From contig DKUO01000041.1 of the NCBI GenBank assembly GCA_002490705.1, positions 1 through 16,653 of the forward strand: a stretch of 16,653 bases of DNA. Direction: 5' to 3'. The notes under the pieces are model-generated. The model searched no databases, was not told the DNA's origin, and saw only the letters and a list, made by a program, of their open reading frames with translations. Of the stretch, positions 7,682 to 14,986 are shown piece after piece (the first letter of the stretch is position 1; every line of letters starts with the position of its first letter). The DNA is from Lachnospiraceae bacterium UBA7202. Lineage in GTDB: Bacteria > Bacillota > Clostridia > Lachnospirales > Lachnospiraceae. The position numbers and the translations under genes were made by a program.

Positions 7682-10084
7682 ATGAAAAAAACTGTCCGCG
7701 TGGCTCACAGGGCAAGCAACTACATAACATCGATCGTATTATCTGGTGTCATTGCCGTATGCGTGGGATTTTTTCTCTATGGTTCCGGACTTTATCTGCA
7801 TGGGGATGCTATTTATGCCCAGTTATACAAGCTGGATGCAGTCGCGAATTCCATGCGAGAGGGCGCTTTATTTCCGGTGTATGTCACAGAATGGTATAAC
7901 GGTTATGAGATTTTCAGGTACGCCCCGCCTACCGTTTATATCATAATCGTGATGCTTTCCGGCACCTTCAATGCGGATTTTCATATCAGTATTTGTATTT
8001 TTTACGGTATCATGGCATTTGTTTCCATGATGGGATTTTTCCTGTTTGGTGTAAAGCAGAGAAAGATCGTGGCGGCCTTTTTTGCCGGAATTGCTTATTT
8101 GTTACTTCCGTCCACATTTATGGCGGTTATTCTGGAGGGCAATCTGGATATCGTCATGGGACTTGCGTTGATTCCGGGTATTCTCTACTTTTTACACTGT
8201 TTTATTACGTGGAAGAACAGACTGGCGATTTTGCCGTTTTCGGCGTTGACTTGTCTGCTGATTTTATCGCATTATATACTTGCCATTGCGTTCGGCGGGG
8301 TGTTGGTGCTCTATCTGATTGTCAATATGATGGCCGTAAAGGAATGGAAATTCGGAGCCGCGGCCATCGGAAATATATTGTTACTGTATGTGGTGATGGG
8401 ATATTTCCTGTATCCTGCTTTGTCCGGCGGTTTGCTGTCAAGGCCGCATTCTTCACAGTGGGATGTGGAATTGTCTCTGGGCATTCCGGTTTTGGCGGTT
8501 GCTATAATCGGTCTTGTCACAACGGACAGGAAACGGTTTGCGGGATTTTTTCTGACAATTGTTTTTTGCGTATTATCCTTTTCTGTGATGGAGCCGGTAA
8601 GGAAATTGATATCCTCGCCGACGCTGCAGAGAAGTTACTGGTACTTGATTCCCATAACGGCAATTCTTTTATTTACGTTACTGCTCTGGGATAGACTGAG
8701 AATACCCTTTCTTCTGATTGCCCTGTGTGTGATGGTGGGAGAAGGGATTCCGCTGATGCTGTCCACGCAGGAAGGAGAGTATGCGTTACAGGACAGCGAA
8801 GCGCTGATTGACGATTACTTATTGGCGGAGGCGGCTTCCTGGACGGACAACAGAATTGCACTTATGGATATGGCGACGCTGGGAGCGTTTCCCCAGTGGT
8901 TTTTTGCCCGTCAGGGAGTGGACACCATGTTCGGCTGGGATTATGAGTATGCACTGACGGTGCGGAATCAAATGTCATTGAACGAAGCGTTTTTTGACGG
9001 CTTTTATGATTATATGTTTGACAGACTGCTGTTGTATGGCAATGATACGGCTGTTATTTTGAAGTCACTTTTGGAGGAGGGCGCATACGAAAACCTGACT
9101 GCGGCTGCCGGACGAAACGGTTATGAGGTTGTGGCGGAAAATGAGAATGTGGTTGTGTTTAAGCAGACAGCGGTGGAGAGCGCCTACGGCGTGATTACGG
9201 ATTACGAGAATCTGGCGATCGGGGAGAACGCATATTATATCAGCTATATTTACCCTTCTTTCGGATACGGGGCCAGTGCCTGTATCGAAGATTATACGAT
9301 AGAAGAATTGTCACAGTACCATAAAGTATATTTGTCCGGATTTACTTACCGTGAAAAGGAAAAAGCGGAAAATATGCTGAAAGAATTGTCTGCGAAGGGT
9401 ACGGAAGTATACATAGATATGCAGCATATTCCGGTGAATAATGTAACGGGAAAAAATGAATTCATGGATGCTTACGCGCAGTTTGTGCAGTTCGTTGAGG
9501 ATTTCCCGATTTTGGAAAACAGCAATGGAAATCAGTTTAAACTGGATTTTTATGCGGGCAGTTACCCGGTCTGGGATACGGTTTATGTTTCCGGCTGTGA
9601 GGATGTGGTGAAGGAAACGGTTTATGAGGATAAGAGCCATCTGGTATATTGGGGACAGAATCATGACCCGAATGTCACATTCATGGGATTTAATTTGATT
9701 TATTATTATCTGACGACGCACAATCAGGATTTGAAGAGGTTCCTGGACGAAGAGATGTCGTTGTCGTCGGAAGAGCTGCCGCAGCCGGTTATTGTTCCGG
9801 TGCAGATTGAGAGAGACTCCTCACGGATTACCGTACACGCACAAAATGACCGTGTTAACTGTAATATTGCCGGTGTGGATGCGTTGGAGGCAGACAGAAT
9901 TATTACAATGCAGGAAAATCTTCTTGTCGTTAATCAGGGGGATACGACACTGAGGATCGTTCATACAGGACACAAAGAGGGTATGGCGCTCAGTATACTC
10001 GGCATCGTGATACTGGGAATTATGTGGATTGCTATCTATGTCCTGTTGGAAAACAATGAAACAAATGATGGGATGAGTAAGTAA
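7682..10084 (+). CDS. Polytopic membrane protein, GT-C-like (PTPS_related, PF10131-type)
   Basis: An 800-residue membrane protein. A first segment (about 15-34) is followed by an outer loop with HGD (40-42) and the pattern YNGYEIFRYAPP (72-83), which I associate with the Pfam family called '6-pyruvoyl-tetrahydropterin synthase related; membrane protein' and with GT-C type lipid-sugar-dependent glycosyltransferases. About nine more hydrophobic segments follow up to residue 360 (roughly 101-123, 128-150, 154-175, 181-218, 225-247, 265-280, 286-303, 320-336, 340-360). A soluble, probably extracellular region covers about 365-765, and a last membrane segment lies at about 768-788. The HGD aspartate would be the expected catalytic or metal-site candidate. 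The ATG has only a 3-base gap from GGGAG (7674-7678), so start efficiency may be low. It heads the six-gene exosortase operon, with 15 bases to the next gene. Confidence 0.8.
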   Translation: MKKTVRVAHRASNYITSIVLSGVIAVCVGFFLYGSGLYLHGDAIYAQLYKLDAVANSMREGALFPVYVTEWYNGYEIFRYAPPTVYIIIVMLSGTFNADFHISICIFYGIMAFVSMMGFFLFGVKQRKIVAAFFAGIAYLLLPSTFMAVILEGNLDIVMGLALIPGILYFLHCFITWKNRLAILPFSALTCLLILSHYILAIAFGGVLVLYLIVNMMAVKEWKFGAAAIGNILLLYVVMGYFLYPALSGGLLSRPHSSQWDVELSLGIPVLAVAIIGLVTTDRKRFAGFFLTIVFCVLSFSVMEPVRKLISSPTLQRSYWYLIPITAILLFTLLLWDRLRIPFLLIALCVMVGEGIPLMLSTQEGEYALQDSEALIDDYLLAEAASWTDNRIALMDMATLGAFPQWFFARQGVDTMFGWDYEYALTVRNQMSLNEAFFDGFYDYMFDRLLLYGNDTAVILKSLLEEGAYENLTAAAGRNGYEVVAENENVVVFKQTAVESAYGVITDYENLAIGENAYYISYIYPSFGYGASACIEDYTIEELSQYHKVYLSGFTYREKEKAENMLKELSAKGTEVYIDMQHIPVNNVTGKNEFMDAYAQFVQFVEDFPILENSNGNQFKLDFYAGSYPVWDTVYVSGCEDVVKETVYEDKSHLVYWGQNHDPNVTFMGFNLIYYYLTTHNQDLKRFLDEEMSLSSEELPQPVIVPVQIERDSSRITVHAQNDRVNCNIAGVDALEADRIITMQENLLVVNQGDTTLRIVHTGHKEGMALSILGIVILGIMWIAIYVLLENNETNDGMSK

Positions 10085-10099
10085 AAGGAGGAGAAAGGT

Positions 10100-11623
10100 A
10101 TGAGAAGACAAACAAAGAAGTTGACGCTTACTTTGTTACTGTCAGTGGCATTGATCAGTGCGAATATGCAGTTCGTATCTGCGGAGGAAGAATCTCCGTC
10201 AGATGTGGAGGCGACGTCGGATGATCATTCTTCTGACGCGTCTGAGGCTTCCCATGATGCCGGGGAAGTGAAAAATGACAGTGAGACAAGTCAGGCGGAA
10301 GATACGAGTCAATCGGAGAGTACAAGCCAGCCGGAGAGTACAAGTCAGCCGGAGAGTACAAGCCAGCCGGAGAGTACAGGTCAGCCGGAGAGTGCAAGTC
10401 AGCCGGAGAGTACAAGTCCGGCAGACACAGGGACCGGCATGACAGATGGCGGAAGCGCACCGAGTGGGGAGACACAGGCTCCGGCAACGGACGCCGGTAA
10501 TGTATCTGAGGCAGGTGGAGCAGATTCGGATACAGAGCAGGAAGAGGGCGCGGGACAGGATGTTCAGAACCCGGATGCTGTTACCGGAGAGGAAGGCGCG
10601 CCAGCGGACGATACTGCGGCGGCGGATTCCACCGAGAGCGGACAGCCTGAGCAGACCTTTGTGAATAAGAACGGCGAAGAGGTGAAGCCCTCCGAGCTGG
10701 TCGGTGTGGATTACGGTACGATTGCGGATAACTATGACGGCGAAGCCAATGCGGTGAAGCAGTATGTGGTGTCGAATGAGATTCCGGCTGGCACGATTAT
10801 TGACAGCTATGTGGATGAAAACGGAAATCTCATGATGGTAATCAGTCAGGGGGCACCTGCAAGCATGGTGGAGGAAGCGCCGGAAGAGGAAGAAGATAAG
10901 ACAGTCTTGCAGGAGGTTGTTGAGACCGTTGAGTATGGATTGGATTCTGTGTTTGGCGACAGCTCGTCTGCTCCGCCGGTGGACGGAAGCTTTTCCGGAT
11001 GGGACGATGTGCCGGCTTCCTATGAATTTAACTGGAATAAACCGGATGCATGGGTAGACGATACCCATTATACGGAAACGAACAGCACGGATGTGCGTCA
11101 TGAGATGAAGCTTTACAGCGACGGCGAGAACGTATATTTGCGCATTGTTTATGCACGGGAATTTAAAAACGGGCAGATGGCAAACGGCAATGATTTCCAG
11201 TTCTGGATTGATGATCAACAGATGGCGGCATATCAGGTGGAGTGGCCCGACGGCAGCTCCCTTTCCTACAACACGGCAGAGCCGGGTGTATATGCGGTGG
11301 ATGTCAGACATCGCGACAGTTCCTGGTCCTATGTGCTGACGGACGGCGCGGTTGCTTACTACCGCATTAATGAAAATAACCTGAACAACGAGCTGGAATT
11401 GAAGATTCCGCTGTCCGAGTTCGTGAAGCAGAACCCGAATATCAATCTGGATAATTACAGTATGATCGGATTCTTTACACCGAACCTGATGCAGGATAAA
11501 ATACATACGGCGGGCGCATCAACAGGCGCAGAACCCTTTGCGGCGGCAGCCTTCTTGCTGGTACCGACAAGCTGTATGTGGATCAAAAAGAAAAACGAGA
11601 AGGAAGGATTTGGCATTGCATGA
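10100..11623 (+). CDS. Secreted protein with C-terminal sorting signal (Firmicu-CTERM type), putative XrtG substrate
   Basis: An AGGAGG site (10086-10091) lies 8 bases before the ATG. The 507-residue product has a signal peptide (basic RRQTKK, hydrophobic 9-21, cleavage likely after VSA, residue 28). A disordered Ser/Glu/Pro/Gly-rich region (about 29-185) follows, including SQPEST hexapeptide repeats at about 69-106. Residues about 187-253 resemble a divergent PASTA-like unit (EIPAGTIID...MMVISQGAP). Residues about 294-468 resemble a CBM9/DOMON-like beta domain (VDGSFSGWDD...NVYLRIVY...DFQFWIDD). The C-terminus is tripartite: a small-residue patch TAGASTGAEP (470-479), a hydrophobic stretch (about 480-495) and basic KKKNEK (496-501). 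That is the layout of exosortase-type signals, and XrtG is encoded two genes downstream. The stop overlaps the next ATG as ATGA. The repeats suggest a cell-wall-spanning stalk. Confidence 0.82.
   Translation: MRRQTKKLTLTLLLSVALISANMQFVSAEEESPSDVEATSDDHSSDASEASHDAGEVKNDSETSQAEDTSQSESTSQPESTSQPESTSQPESTGQPESASQPESTSPADTGTGMTDGGSAPSGETQAPATDAGNVSEAGGADSDTEQEEGAGQDVQNPDAVTGEEGAPADDTAAADSTESGQPEQTFVNKNGEEVKPSELVGVDYGTIADNYDGEANAVKQYVVSNEIPAGTIIDSYVDENGNLMMVISQGAPASMVEEAPEEEEDKTVLQEVVETVEYGLDSVFGDSSSAPPVDGSFSGWDDVPASYEFNWNKPDAWVDDTHYTETNSTDVRHEMKLYSDGENVYLRIVYAREFKNGQMANGNDFQFWIDDQQMAAYQVEWPDGSSLSYNTAEPGVYAVDVRHRDSSWSYVLTDGAVAYYRINENNLNNELELKIPLSEFVKQNPNINLDNYSMIGFFTPNLMQDKIHTAGASTGAEPFAAAAFLLVPTSCMWIKKKNEKEGFGIA
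10303..10410 (+). repeat. Six 18-bp tandem repeats encoding SQPEST-type hexapeptides
   Basis: Six in-frame units start at 10303, 10321, 10339, 10357, 10375 and 10393 with the consensus TACAAGYCAGCCGGAGAG. The first unit is the most diverged, and a partial unit (TACAAGTC) follows at 10411. The near identity of the units suggests recent expansion, so the copy number may vary between strains. Confidence 0.9.
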
Positions 11624-12099
11624 ATGAACGGCATGAAGCGTATTTATACCATATAACCTTTAATGCGATGCATAATCTGACGCCGGATGATCCTAAAAAG
11701 ATGCATGCCCACACATTTTGTGTGGGCATCTATGTCATAGAAGAACAGGAAGATCATCCCATTTTTGTAAGCTGTGAAAATGCTCTGAAACGCTATTTTG
11801 ACCGGTATCGGGGAATCCGGTTAAACGAGCTGTCTCCGTTCAATGAGACGCTGCCGACATTGGAGAATATGGGCGAGGTATTTTATTGGGATTTGAAGTC
11901 GGTTTTTAAAAGAAACGGGATGAACCTTCTTCTGCTGGAAATGGGGGACAGCCCGATCTCGACCTATTGTATCGGCGAAAGGCCCATGCTTGGCAATGTT
12001 TACAGCCTGGTACAGAAAAAAGCCATGGATGAATATTGCGAGAGGGTTCGTCAGAGATATGCGGAAGGGGAAGAGGAGGTGGACTGGTTAGATGATTAA
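11620..12099 (+). CDS. PTPS/QueD-like protein 1 of the exosortase G locus
   Basis: The ATG at 11620 overlaps the upstream TGA (ATGA) and has a GGAAGG site about 11 bases before it; it is preferred over the GTG at 11578, which lies inside the upstream gene. The 159-residue product has the T-fold layout of 6-pyruvoyl-tetrahydropterin synthase/QueD: FNAMH (His18) and HAH (His29, His31), matching the three zinc ligands. The catalytic Cys four residues before the first His of that pair is Pro25 here, and the LDH motif is replaced by LNELSPFN. PFNETLPTLEN (73-83) matches the family PF..xxPT.EN region, and GDSP (109-112) takes the place of the pterin-binding ETP. It shares these oddities with the second paralog at 14068. 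Enzyme activity is therefore doubtful; a binding or different catalytic role is possible. Confidence 0.82.
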   Translation: MNERHEAYLYHITFNAMHNLTPDDPKKMHAHTFCVGIYVIEEQEDHPIFVSCENALKRYFDRYRGIRLNELSPFNETLPTLENMGEVFYWDLKSVFKRNGMNLLLLEMGDSPISTYCIGERPMLGNVYSLVQKKAMDEYCERVRQRYAEGEEEVDWLDD

Positions 12100-12700
12100 A
12101 TTTGCAATATTGTATCTTGTGCTGTTAGCTGTCTGGATCTATATTTTGACGGTCTTTAAAAGAAGGAAGCTTGAATTTTTTTATTTCCTGACAGGCAGTA
12201 TCGGAACATTTTTGTTTTCCTTTTTCCTGCTGCGCAATGTCCTGACGAAAATTTTAACAACGCTGACCTGCTTCTTGACGGGGCTTTTAGGGAATGCGTT
12301 GGGAATCTTTAAGGCTTATACGGCGCATTCGATTCTTTTTGTGGAAAATGCGGACGGCCCGATTTCCCTTTATGTGGATTTTGAGTGCGGCGGTGTGATT
12401 GAGATTCTGGTGTTTATTTCTCTGGTATGGTTTTTTGCTGTATATTCGAGAAAAGAAAAATTGACATTGTCGCTGGTAGGCATTTTGTGGATTATAGTCG
12501 CGAATATCATCAGGCTGTTTTCCATCTGCCTGATTATTAACTGGTTTGGCAATGAGTCCTATTATGTTGCGCATACGATCGTGGGAAGACTGATTTTCTA
12601 CGCGCTTTCCATTATTTTATACTTTTATGTTTTCACAAGGGCGCAGATACGCAAACAACGAGTAGGAGAGTTTGGATATGATAACGAGGTTAGCGAATGA
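12092..12700 (+). CDS. xrtG: Exosortase family protein XrtG
   Basis: Exosortases are polytopic membrane cysteine transpeptidase-like enzymes that process C-terminal sorting signals. This 202-residue product is nearly all hydrophobic. It carries the expected triad in order: Cys99 in VDFECGGV, Arg141 in VANIIRLF and His161 in YYVAHTIVG. Membrane segments are about 5-22, 31-48, 52-71, 101-118, 126-152 and 164-183. The small size and the neighbouring glycosyltransferase and PTPS-like genes match the Firmicutes G type. A GAGGAGGT site lies about 11 bases upstream. The start overlaps the upstream gene by 8 bases, and the end overlaps the glycosyltransferase gene by 23 bases. The likely substrate is the product of 10100-11623. 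Confidence 0.9.
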   Translation: MIKFAILYLVLLAVWIYILTVFKRRKLEFFYFLTGSIGTFLFSFFLLRNVLTKILTTLTCFLTGLLGNALGIFKAYTAHSILFVENADGPISLYVDFECGGVIEILVFISLVWFFAVYSRKEKLTLSLVGILWIIVANIIRLFSICLIINWFGNESYYVAHTIVGRLIFYALSIILYFYVFTRAQIRKQRVGEFGYDNEVSE

Positions 12701-14099
12701 GATATTTTTCTGGGCGGCATGGATTATCATTCCCCTTATCATAGAGATCATTCCGGCGGTTGGAAATTTCTTCATTTTATTGTTCAAGCGCGTCAGGCTG
12801 GCCAAAGATATTAAGTTGGATTATCTGCCTAATATCACGCTGATGATACCGGTCTACAATTCCGGACAGATATTATACCGCTGTATTGAATCTGTTGACA
12901 AGTCCACGTATCCGAATCATCTGATTGAGATTATGCTTGTGGATAACGGGTCTAAGGACGACAGCTTTGAGATTTTCCAGAGGGCGCAGATCGCGTTCCC
13001 GGAGCTTGCCATGTGGTGGATGCATTCCAAACAGGGAAAGTCGAAAGCGCTGAACAAAGCGATTTTTAACAGCAACGGTAAATATGTGATCAATATTGAC
13101 AGCGACGGCGTATTGGACGAACATGCGCTGATGAATATTGTCAGGCAGTTTGAAACCTATTCCGACATAGACTGTATGACGGGCGTAATTCTGATTGAGC
13201 CTGCCCTGATCGAGGAGACAAAGGGATTTTTCTTAAAGCAGTTCAGAAAGCTGGAATTTATGGAGTATGCGCAGGCGTTTCTGGCCGGCAGGAATTTTGA
13301 ATCGCAGTTTAACAGTATCTATACGTTGTCGGGCGCTTTTTCATCCTTCCGCAAATCGGTATTGATGAAAACGTTCTTGTATAATACGAATACGATCTGT
13401 GAGGATACGCATCTGACATTCCAGATCAGAGCTATTTTAAAGAAGAAGGTACATTTGTGCAACGACGCCATTTTCATGGTAGATCCGATCGAGAGCATCA
13501 ACAAATTTTATACCCAGCGGCAAAGATGGCAGATTGGTGAACTGGAAGTTTCCCATATGTTCCTGAAAAATAAGCTGCACAGACCCATCACGGGGTACTT
13601 CAATGATTTTGTTATTCGTCTGCTGATGACGGATCACACCTTTGCGTTCCCGCGGATGATCTGGTATTTTGTGTTGATTGCGCTCGGCTGCATGAACTAT
13701 AATTTCCACAATGTTGTGGTAGCCTGTGTGCTGATTTATGCGCTTTATGTGTTCAGTTCCTTTTTGTATTATCTGAATATTATTTCCTTTTTGAAGGGCT
13801 ATCCTTCGCTGCGCCGGTATTACGCAAGGAAGCTGTTGTATCTGTTTGCGCTGCCGATTTATAATCTCTTTGCTTTCTTTGTCAGATTTGCGGGGATTAT
13901 CAATTCCATCAGGCGAAAGAGCAGCTGGAAGACGCTGACTTTTACGGAAGAGCGCAAGATGGTGAACGAGACGGTAAGGCATGATTTCTTCTTTATATTC
14001 GGCATACGGACGCTGCTGCTTAAAATACTGGAAAAGCCATTAAAACCATCAAAACAGGGGAGAGGTCATGGAAAACGCATACAGACAATACAAATTTAA
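12678..14099 (+). CDS. XrtG-associated family 2 glycosyltransferase, membrane bound and probably processive
   Basis: The ATG at 12678 has GGAG (12665-12668) 9 bases upstream and gives 473 residues; the TTG six bases earlier is less likely. One hairpin-like hydrophobic region (about 10-36) precedes a GT2 domain. It has LMIPVYNSG (55-63), LVDNGSKDDS (87-96), the metal-binding DSD (141-143), the base-containing CEDTH (Glu242/Asp243) and QRQRW (280-284), the QxxRW motif of processive enzymes such as cellulose and hyaluronan synthases. C-terminal membrane segments at about 328-350, 351-370 and 386-407 complete the topology. It probably polymerises or transfers a sugar at the membrane. It overlaps xrtG by 23 bases and the next gene by 32 bases, which makes translational coupling very likely. 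Confidence 0.9.
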   Translation: MITRLANEIFFWAAWIIIPLIIEIIPAVGNFFILLFKRVRLAKDIKLDYLPNITLMIPVYNSGQILYRCIESVDKSTYPNHLIEIMLVDNGSKDDSFEIFQRAQIAFPELAMWWMHSKQGKSKALNKAIFNSNGKYVINIDSDGVLDEHALMNIVRQFETYSDIDCMTGVILIEPALIEETKGFFLKQFRKLEFMEYAQAFLAGRNFESQFNSIYTLSGAFSSFRKSVLMKTFLYNTNTICEDTHLTFQIRAILKKKVHLCNDAIFMVDPIESINKFYTQRQRWQIGELEVSHMFLKNKLHRPITGYFNDFVIRLLMTDHTFAFPRMIWYFVLIALGCMNYNFHNVVVACVLIYALYVFSSFLYYLNIISFLKGYPSLRRYYARKLLYLFALPIYNLFAFFVRFAGIINSIRRKSSWKTLTFTEERKMVNETVRHDFFFIFGIRTLLLKILEKPLKPSKQGRGHGKRIQTIQI

Positions 14100-14523
14100 G
14101 TTTTATCTGAATATGAATCATTATATCACTGTTGACGATAAACCCGGAGAGGTGCATCCGCATACGTGGGAAATTATTATAAGCGTTATTTCAACGCAGA
14201 GTGAAATGACGCCGTTTACCAGCATTGAGCGGAAGATGGATGAGATCATGGAGCAGTATCAGGACCAGCTTTTAAACAGCTGTCCGCCCTTTGACAAGAC
14301 GGTGCCTACGGTGGAAAATGCCGCCAAGTATTTTTTCAGGCTTATCCAGGATAATATTATCAAACTGGGATGGATTTTAATTATGCTCGAGGTGAGCGAA
14401 ACGCCGACCCGTTCTTATATTATCAATGCGCTTTTTGACGAAGACGATATTTGGGATGAGTGGTATGACAATATCACAAGAAAAAATATGGGCCTTTACG
14501 GGGGAAACAGGAAAATAAAGTGA
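14068..14523 (+). CDS. PTPS/QueD-like protein 2 of the exosortase G locus
   Basis: The ATG overlaps the end of the glycosyltransferase gene by 32 bases and follows a GGGGAGAGG site. The 151-residue product has the T-fold histidines NMNH (His18) and HPH (His30, His32). PFDKTVPTVEN lies at 74-84 and SETPTRSY at 110-117, keeping the glutamate that binds the pterin ring in the family. As in paralog 1, the catalytic cysteine position is proline (Pro26) and the LDH motif is lost (QLLNSCPPF). This matches the '6-pyruvoyl-tetrahydropterin synthase-related' protein known next to xrtG. It is probably cytosolic and is the last gene of the operon, with the terminator 60 bases downstream. A true pterin synthase role is unlikely from the missing residues. 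Confidence 0.85.
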   Translation: MENAYRQYKFKFYLNMNHYITVDDKPGEVHPHTWEIIISVISTQSEMTPFTSIERKMDEIMEQYQDQLLNSCPPFDKTVPTVENAAKYFFRLIQDNIIKLGWILIMLEVSETPTRSYIINALFDEDDIWDEWYDNITRKNMGLYGGNRKIK

Positions 14524-14551
14524 AAAATCAGGAAGCTGGCGTATAAAAAAC

Positions 14552-14580
14552 TTGCCAACGGTTCGACGTTGTGGTAAGAT
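14552..14580 (+). promoter_or_regulatory. Predicted promoter for the tRNA-Leu gene
   Basis: TTGCCA (14552-14557) and TAAGAT (14575-14580) are 17 bases apart, so transcription would start near 14587, inside the left arm of the terminator stem at 14583-14592. A small dyad CAACG-GTTCGA-CGTTG lies at 14556-14571, overlapping the last two -35 bases and most of the spacer. No other promoter fits between the terminator and the tRNA, which are only 5 bases apart. Confidence 0.45.
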
Positions 14581-14582
14581 AT

Positions 14583-14615
14583 AACTCGGTTATGATTTAT
14601 CGTAACCGAGTTTTT
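14583..14615 (+). terminator. Rho-independent terminator of the exosortase operon
   Basis: AACTCGGTTA (14583-14592) pairs perfectly with TAACCGAGTT (14603-14612) across a 10-base loop, and the T-run extends to 14615. It ends 5 bases before the tRNA. Confidence 0.85.
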
Positions 14616-14620
14616 CATGG

Positions 14621-14703
14621 GCTGGTGTGTCGGAATGGCAGACGAGGCAGACTCAAAATCTGTTGTGGGCAACCACGTGTGGGTTCAAGTCCCACCACCA
14701 GCA
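14621..14703 (+). tRNA. tRNA-Leu (anticodon CAA)
   Basis: The acceptor arms GCTGGTG (14621-14627) and CACCAGC (14696-14702) pair perfectly, with discriminator A at 14703. The anticodon loop CTCAAAA (14652-14658) gives anticodon CAA at 14654-14656, reading UUG. The long variable arm (TGTGG/CCACG around GCAA, near 14664-14678) is the class II form expected for tRNA-Leu. The T-arm is GTGGG-TTCAAGT-CCCAC. CCA is not encoded. Confidence 0.95.
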
Positions 14704-14709
14704 TTGTTG

Positions 14710-14742
14710 AAAAGCCTGCCGTTTTATGGCAGGCTTTTCTGT
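14710..14742. terminator. Bidirectional terminator between tRNA-Leu and the minus-strand small gene
   Basis: AAAAGCCTGCC (14710-14720) pairs with GGCAGGCTTTT (14728-14738) across a 7-base loop. T-runs appear on both strands, so it can end the tRNA transcript and also the convergent 47-residue gene, which stops at 14757. Confidence 0.88.
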
Positions 14743-14756
14743 TATAGTATCCTTTT

Positions 14757-14900
14757 TTAGTCATATAAGGACGCGCCGTATTTCACTTTTCGATAGATTT
14801 TATATCCCAGTACGCCTAAGAAGGACACAAGAAGATAAAGTGTAGACAATCCGCCTGCGGCGCCTCCCACAATAATCAATAATAAAACACCAATATTCAT
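14757..14900 (-). CDS. 47-residue single-pass membrane protein
   Basis: On the minus strand an ATG at 14900 opens a 47-codon frame ending in TAA at 14757. An AAGGAG site lies 11 bases upstream. The product begins MNIGVLLLIIVGGAAGG and continues as a Leu/Val/Gly-rich membrane stretch of about 30 residues, ending in a basic segment (YKIYRKVKYG) and ASLYD. Small glycines in the middle could allow a tight hairpin or helix packing. The gene has its own near-consensus promoter and a terminator in the convergent hairpin, which supports it as a real gene. I recognise no family. It is too small for a standard ORF cutoff and would often be missed. Confidence 0.7.
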   Translation of the reverse strand: MNIGVLLLIIVGGAAGGLSTLYLLVSFLGVLGYKIYRKVKYGASLYD

Positions 14901-14960
14901 TTTATGATAATCTCCTTTTTCACAAATTTCATCTGATCAAAACCGAAGGGGTGAAAAAGG

Positions 14961-14986
14961 AATCAGGATTTTTGTCCGTCCTGATT
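14961..14986. promoter_or_regulatory. Operator-like inverted repeat over the -10 box and start site
   Basis: AATCAGGA (14961-14968) and TCCTGATT (14979-14986) form a perfect 8-bp dyad with a 10-base centre. Because it spans the -10 element and the predicted start, it looks more like a repressor site than an RNA hairpin. Confidence 0.4.

Noticed and set aside
7993..8694. 233-residue plus-strand frame inside the GT-C-like gene
   Set aside because: It is out of frame within a continuous membrane-protein gene; the hydrophobic pattern belongs to the main frame.
10199..11506. 435-residue minus-strand frame opposite the sorted protein
   Set aside because: It is a mirror of the GC-rich repeats and of the codon bias of the plus-strand gene. 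It has no ribosome site and no recognisable domain, and the plus-strand product has a signal peptide and domains.
14621..14760. tRNA-Leu as an integration site for a mobile element
   Set aside because: No integrase, direct repeat of the tRNA 3' end, or change in composition is visible nearby.
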